This document shows, piece after piece, positions 58,221 to 64,000 of a stretch of DNA of 64,000 nucleotides. Below the pieces are notes generated by a model. That model searched no databases. It was not told the DNA's origin and saw nothing but the letters and a program-made list of their open reading frames with translations. The position numbers and the translations under genes were made by a program. Where the stretch lies: positions 4,092,001-4,156,000 of the forward strand of contig VCCP01000002.1 of NCBI GenBank assembly GCA_005765155.1, read 5' to 3'. The stretch is from Zelopaecilomyces penicillatus. Lineage: Eukaryota > Ascomycota > Sordariomycetes > Hypocreales > Pseudodiploosporaceae. Positions within the stretch are counted from its first letter, which is position 1. The number at the start of each line of letters is the position of its first letter.

Positions 58221-61200
58221 TTATACTGCCGGTTTGTCGTCATCCAGTCTGACATCTCCATCTACATCCGCAATGAGTGGTTGCGATGAAATGGTTTCCG
58301 GCTCGTCTACGTTTGAGGGAGTGGCTCTTGGAGGAACACTGACGTACTTGTCCTTGTCCTCGTCGCGCACGTAGCAAAGGAAGTACGGCTCGCCGCTTGA
58401 ACTTAGCGTTTGCAATACCTCGTCTGTGTTCTTGTTCTCCTTTACATCTGCGTCATTATACCAACGCCAGACACTATTTTCAAAATCGTGGATCCACACC
58501 CAATAATGGCCTGACGTCAAGTGGCCGCGATGACAAATCACGGCGTGAAGTCGGTAAGCCGTCTGCTTCTGGCTACTCAAGCTCTCTTGAACGGTGTGCT
58601 GGCGCTCTTTTAATTCGTTTTCCATCATCTCGCGCAACGTTGTATGTGTATTTCGAATGTCTTCCACAGCTGAGACATGTTCTTCCTTGGAAGGACTACT
58701 GTCTCTTGCTTGCGTAACTAGGAGAAAATCGTCATCTACAGGCCCATCAAAGTCCCAGTTTTCCTCTTGTGGCACGACCGTCTTGGGTAACTCCTCTAAC
58801 TCGTTGGAAGGGGTTGTGTTTGTAGACTCATGGCGTTTGCTTCTGTAGTTTTCCAGGAAGGATATGTATTGAGGGTTGGCATCGACCTTTGCCAATTGCG
58901 ACTTCAGGTCGTCAATGCGTTCTGTAGTCATCCAGTCCTCCACTCGACGGCGAAAAATCGGAGAATCGTGAGGAGCGTCCATGTAACGGTCTAGATATAG
59001 AGTCTCAGGAATAACAACAGGGTTGCCATTCTTGCTCCCCATGGATTGGGAACGCTGTATGAGAATGTGCAACACTGGGGGCAATGTCTTGATTGCAGTG
59101 TATCGCGACAATTTGCTTTCCTCCAGTATCTGTTGGTCAAAGTTTCGTCCCAAGGCATCGTATAATGAGCATGGGCCTTCCGCGGCAGGAAATGCCGTGA
59201 TCGAGCGATCAAAGCTAATCTCATGTTGATAATCCTTCTCGTCAAACTTTTTGGTGTAATTGACGGTTGTAACAAAGAAGGTTTCCATGATCTTCTCTAA
59301 TTGAATCCCGGTCTTGGAATCAATGGAACTTGGCTGGATGGCCGCCTGGAGACGATTGATAATGCTACCCATTACTTCCTCAACATCTTGCTGATCAGTT
59401 CCGGATGACCTCTTTTGATGTTCTAGGGCATTTAAAACTTTCTGGTCTACCGTCTCCAGGTCCCCAGCGTCAACCATTTCAACTTCCTGAGTTGTCAATT
59501 CAGAATGGCTGGGTGAAACCTGCGAAGTGCGCAAATTCGTAACATTGACGTTGGGCTCAGCGGCTTCATGTTCACCCATCTCAGCGTCATTGTTTGAGTC
59601 TACTTCAACAACCGAAACTGTTTGCATAAGCTCGTCCCGCATACCCGAAACCGCGGATATCTTCTCAAAGGACCGGTCCGAGCCTTCGTCATCTTGCTCA
59701 ACAAGAGTCTGCGTGCTTGAGCTACTTGCTGTTTCCAAGAGGTCGGGCATTGAAGGACTGGCGGGCGTGTCGACTAATTCTACATCCTCTAGGCTCGAAG
59801 GCGGCACTGGGGATGGACGTGCTGGTAAAGGTGGCGGCATCGAAGTTGTCTGGGTTTCTGAAGGTGGCTTGGGACCAGCAAGAAGCGTGTGCGTTGATAA
59901 CAGCACGGCATTGGCCAGCCGTTGCGAAGGTCGAGTTGCGGCCTGGTCCGAATTCCACAGGTTTTTAAACAGTGTGGCCAACTCTTGTGCAACTGAAATT
60001 CACTATTAGTGACATGATCTTCTCGAAAAGGTTCGAAAGAGAATATAAGACTTACAAGCTTGTGCAACAACAGCCTCTCCGCGATCCATCTGCATCTTGT
60101 TGCCACCAAGACGACGCGACTGAATGCCTTCATCCGTCAGGTCTAACCTGAATTTATCATAATTGAGCACAATGTCTCTGATAGGATTCACAGTAAAGAG
60201 ATATTGTAAAAGACTATTAAGATAGCATGTGTTGCCAATATTATGCAGACCAACTGGCAAGTTGAAGTTGACGGCCTTGCTTTCAGTGGTAGTTGAGCCG
60301 TTGGTAGCGTCGGATGCATCCACACCATGAAGGTGGCGCAATTCCATAACTGCCTGCTTCAACGAGGGCGATGTTGTGTGCTCTGCAATTGCATCCAATG
60401 CATCAATATACAATGCTTTGGCTTCTTTGGATGCGCTTCCGTCGAGCTGTGACACTGTCAGTAACAGAAAACGGGAGCTTACACTACGGATAATAGTCAA
60501 GTATGCAGCAAAACTGGAGAACAACTCATGGCCAAAGCAACAGAGCTTGACTGACCTTCTCGTTTGTAGCTGTAACGGCCTTTTGCCAGGAGCCATCGAT
60601 GCTACCTAAGCCGAGGACCGTTTTGGCTGTCTCGAGAGACATTTTTGGATCAGCTTCCATCAAAAGCGTGGCCTGATAGGAGTCATTGGTTGATGCTTCA
60701 GCGATGAGTAAAAGCATAGACCTAGCAGTGCTGGCCTCGGAGGGTTCTAGAGCTAGCTTCTGTCTGAAAGCTTGGATCAAAGCCTCAGTGGTGTAATTAT
60801 TCGGTGGGCTTAACCCCAGGAAAGTAAGCGCTTGAGATACAATGCCATCGTCATCACTGTTTCCGTGCCGTTGAAGCTGGCTATCAAAGACAGAGGACTG
60901 AGTAATCGCATAGTCGGATAAAAGTTCGTCACCCGAGTCGTTGGCAATCGCCATCAAGCCATCAACCAAATCCCTTCGTCTTCCTGGAAGAAGCTCCCAT
61001 TGTCTCTTGTATGCATTGCCAATGATTTCTCGAGACTGGGTAGGTAAAACACCAAGCAATCTGTACCGATTAACTTTGATCAACGCATTCTCATGAACAT
61101 TTGGAATATCCTTGCAATGAAGCTCGGTGAGCAAGATGGGGGTGCAGAAAGTCGGGCTCTCTGCAGCCTGTCCAGCCCTGTGAATGAGACATTGAACTTC

Positions 61201-62230
61201 AGCACGCACATCTTCGAGATAGCCGCGGTAGGTACCAGATTCTGTTGAACCAGATGGCCCACCTCCTGGTAAAGGAGCTGTGGGGATGAACATGCCTTCA
61301 TCTACACCGTTGCGATCCTCTACCTGTTCCTTAAACTCCAGTTGTTGAAAGATGGCAAAGCAGCGAGGTCCGAAAAGTACCGAAAAGCGTTTGTTCCTTT
61401 TCGAAATACTTCTCATATCTTCAGGAGCAGACTCCAACAGATTCTTCAAGTATGTGTTCAGATTCAGGGGTGCCTGATAGGCCCAGTCATCCGTGGCTCC
61501 TTCATAGCGTGTGGGTTCCAGTTTCCTTGCCCTCTCTAGTTGCTGTGTAATGGCCGCATGATCCGAAAGCTGGGTGACCCACCAGGAAGGCATCCTGGGT
61601 TCTGACACCTCCAGAGTCAACTGGAACGTGCATGGGGGTGCCGAACAGACGAAGTTTTCGCGGGCGAGTAATGGGTAGTATTTGGTATGGTCCCGAGTGA
61701 TGTTCACATCCGAGTCCGAGCCTACCCAGACCAAGTGATGCCAAGGAAACTGGTTATCTCGGATGGGCCATCCTGACTGTTTCGGGTTGCATAAATCATG
61801 GGCATGCACCTCCTCCCAAACCATCTTGAAGATGAAGTGAAAGTGGCAGTCGAGACATATTGATGATAACACTCGGGTAGAAGATGTTGTAAAACTCTGG
61901 TTTCCATTGATCACCAGTCTATGGGAGTGTTCCCAGGTATATGGGCTGTCTATCTTGGCTGTTCGGGCTCGGATAAACAGGTCGCAAACGGTAAAGTCGT
62001 TGTTGATTAACTCGTATACCCATCGGCTTGGGTGGCATCCTGAAGTCGTTAGCAAGTCAGCCTCGGATGATGTACTGGGTCGACCAACCTGCCACCTCTC
62101 TGCCCGGCGCCAAGTTTGATTTCATAGGCGTCATATTATGAGGGACGAACTCCGTTTGTGTAGTGCCTGGCAACGCCGCATAAGAGGCGGGATCATGGTT
62201 CTGAGACCTTAGGTCATAGTGATTTGTCAT
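58221..62230 (-). CDS. ubp2: ubiquitin-specific protease, Ubp2-like
   Basis: Exons 62230-62089, 62039-60556, 60446-60056 and 59992-58221 encode 1262 residues. The N-terminal 540 residues form the region found before the catalytic domain in Ubp2-type enzymes, including CLDCHFHF and a long helical part. The Cys box is GLHNIGNTCYLNSLLQYLF, giving Cys616. The His box is HLTSGHYWVWIHDF, giving His1168, with YNDADV after it. Between them lies an acidic, Ser-rich insert of more than 200 residues (about 690-880). Yeast Ubp2 trims Lys63-linked ubiquitin chains and opposes Rsp5 (family knowledge). Intron 1 (49 bp, donor GTTGGT) and intron 2 (donor GTCAGT) are less standard but restore frame. It converges with the hydratase gene and diverges from the hydantoinase gene. 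Confidence 0.9.
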
Positions 62231-63700
62231 GGCTGGGGGTAGTGAGGCTCCTGATGGAGTTGATGTCGCAGCTTTTTTTTTGTTTTTGAACAGGAGGCTA
62301 CTTGAGGGCCGCCGCCGCAGGCGCAGTCGCCCAGGAGGATACGATGTTGGAAGCTCTGGCCGTTGGCGACTTGCAAATCAGGCAGGCGGGCGGGTGGGTG
62401 GCAAGTTGCAGTTGGAACCTCTTCGAACCTGCTTCTCGGGTCTAGATGGCGGTAGCAGTTTGTAAAGTGAAGTAAAGTAAAGTAAAGTAAAGTAAAGGCC
62501 TGGTTGTCGGCTAGAGATGGTAATGCAGTGTCTCGGGGACAGCTCTTAGGACTCGCATCGAGGACCGGCTCGGAAGCTGTAGCTGTGGATCATTGTTCGG
62601 ACCCAAGGTTTATAGCAAGAGGAATCTGAAAGGCAGCCACTTCGATTGGAGCGGATCGTAACGGCTTGCGTGGACAGACGGTCTCTGCATTTACGCAGTT
62701 AGTTGTGCGGGAAAGTCGACAAAAACGATGGATGGCTGACGCAACCGTTTTGGGAGTGCAACGGCTTCAAAGCTCTCGGCTCAAAAGGGAGGGGTGCAGC
62801 TGTCGCCGTCCGCCACCTCACTACGCCCTCGCCACTATGGATTGAGTACCTGGTACTTGTCAGTGGCCACTACGCTGTAGGCATCTGTATGAAACAAGCA
62901 CACCTCGCCGCTGAGTAAGCCATTCCATTGCCTTTTGAAGACGCCAACTCAGTGCTGCTCAAGTTACAAAGGCGCTGGAAGCCTTGTGAAAGCTGTGATC
63001 CGCCGCCACGTAGACCTTTGTCTTCCAACATTGCCACAATCGATGTAATGAGGTATTAGTGTGCTTCTTTCAGTAGCAGCCTAATTGGGGGATCGGTCAA
63101 TGGAACTATTTTTGTCTCAATGGTCAGCGGTCTCTCTCTGAAATGCGGTCAGGTGTATGAATGTAAAGCAGGCTGCGTTTCATCAACTAAAACAAAACAG
63201 CTTCCACAGGTACGTATGGATTGAGGCTGCCGGACATTCCACTATTTCGAGCAATGATGTACTTGTGAATGATTGTTTGGATTACCCGTGACTATAGCAG
63301 ATGTTGTTAGCTTGTATTTCTGTAAATTCTGTCCTGTTATCAATCCCAAGATGGGATGTGCAGTCCAGGGTACAGGCCGCATTAGCTGCAGGACTCGGTT
63401 ATCTCGTAGCAAAGCCGTTGCGATTGACAACACCCTCGAGCCGAACCAAATAATAGTCGACGCTATCATCCCTGTTCGCCCCCGCAGTTGTGACTGGGTT
63501 GATGCCGTTCCATTCCGCTAGTATGGAGCTGGAGATGTTGATCAGCCCACTATTAGATCTTATCTGATCCCGCCAGCCCCGTACCAGCAGTAGCATCGCC
63601 AACCTTGTGTGCGGCAATTATTGCGCTCTTTTTGGGTCGCGCACACCTATTTTTTGTTGTTTACCAGTGTTTTTGTGTGTGCGTGCTTCAAGTTAACAAT
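62231..63700. promoter_or_regulatory. divergent promoter region of ubp2 and hydantoinase genes
   Basis: This 1.5 kb between divergent starts includes an AAGTA pentanucleotide repeat and a T run near 62272-62284. The last 80 bp before 63701 are T/G-rich, including TTTTTGTGTGTGCGTGC. No gene is supported. Confidence 0.45.
62465..62497. repeat. AAGTA pentanucleotide repeat
   Basis: Five to six AAGTA units, the first with a GAAGTG variant, lie about 240-270 bp upstream of the ubp2 start. Confidence 0.88.
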
Positions 63701-64000
63701 ATGACGGCCTCAGACAGCGTCAGGCGTCTGCGCATTGGCGTAGACGTTGGTGGCACCAATACCGATGGTGTTATTCTTGATCCCCTTCTTGTATCATCAT
63801 CAGACAAGGGCATTTTGGCATGGCACAAGGCGCCAACCACGACAAACCCGAGTGATGGAATCAATGAAACAATAACTGCCATGTTCAAATCTGCTGCTAT
63901 TAGTCCTGATGACGTCGCAAGTGTCACAATCGGGACTACGCATTTCGTCAATGCGGTGGTTGAAAGAGATACTTCCCGGCTCTCCACCGTGGCCGTTATC
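63701..64000 (+). CDS. hydantoinase/oxoprolinase family protein, 3' end off window
   Basis: The first 100 codons are visible with no intron. MTASDSVRRLRIGVDVGGTN begins with the ATP-binding phosphate-1 motif GVDVGGTNTDGVILD of the hydantoinase A/oxoprolinase N-terminal domain. HKAPTTTNPSDGINETI and VTIGTTHFVNAVVER follow, as in that family. These enzymes use ATP to open cyclic amides such as hydantoins or 5-oxoproline. Fungal members of about 1000 residues often combine this part with a DUF917-like region, which would lie outside the window. Start context is CAATATGAC. Confidence 0.9.
   Translation, partial: MTASDSVRRLRIGVDVGGTNTDGVILDPLLVSSSDKGILAWHKAPTTTNPSDGINETITAMFKSAAISPDDVASVTIGTTHFVNAVVERDTSRLSTVAVI

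Noticed and set aside
1..64000. CRISPR arrays, prokaryotic operons or transposase genes
   Set aside because: None was seen; all repeats are short simple sequences, and the genes have fungal introns.

Overview
This window reads as nuclear DNA of a filamentous ascomycete, most likely a Sordariomycete and probably Hypocreales. Genes are cut by short GT-AG introns of about 45-180 bp, with CTAAC/CTGAC-like branch sites where I checked them. The gene set fits that group: a Yap1/AP-1 bZIP regulator, a Grg1/CCG-1 small protein, a QDE-2-type Argonaute, TRAPPC11 and a DHA2-type MFS transporter. Species was not determined. All exon boundaries were worked out by hand from reading frame, splice consensus and family similarity recalled from knowledge; no search was run.

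Layout, left to right. The 3' part of a YANK/STK32-like kinase (1-1730, +) faces the AP-1 factor (3468-5338, -). A 2.7 kb gap leads to the small Grg1-like gene (8081-8364, -). Then come a BSD-domain protein (10748-12101, +), Tsr2 (12316-13026, -), a large HSL-type alpha/beta hydrolase (13412-16156, +), mitochondrial ribosomal protein mL41 (16566-17059, -) and TRAPPC11 (18057-21926, +). After 3.1 kb without a convincing gene come the MFS transporter (25073-27192, +), an unassigned possible OB-fold protein (27382-28524, -), an alpha/beta hydrolase (29237-30674, +) and an aldo-keto reductase (32493-33939, +).

The 3.85 kb gap at 33940-37790 holds a possible zinc-ribbon micro-gene with an in-frame amber codon, and two matching GGTGTGT-N6-ACACACC palindromes. 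Argonaute follows (37791-41368, +). Next are an intron-containing tRNA-Glu (-), a membrane alpha/beta hydrolase (43415-45005, +), an intron-containing tRNA-Leu (-) and a flavin monooxygenase (45899-48008, -).

The right part holds a LURP-one-related protein (50607-51293, +), a mitochondrial J-protein (52331-53275, +), an eight-cysteine plus seven-helix membrane protein (53444-55544, -), an enoyl-CoA hydratase family enzyme (56665-57716, +), a Ubp2-like deubiquitinase (58221-62230, -) and the 5' end of a hydantoinase/oxoprolinase gene (63701 to the right edge, +).

Most genes are unrelated housekeeping or stress functions: redox control, ribosome biogenesis, mitochondrial translation, vesicle traffic, RNA silencing and ubiquitin turnover. 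I see no biosynthetic gene cluster with a backbone enzyme, no transposon ORF and no CRISPR array. The observations most worth following are the zinc-ribbon micro-ORF interrupted by TAG, the paired palindromes around it, a stop-free 54-nt intron inside the redox domain of the AP-1 factor, and the receptor-like membrane protein.
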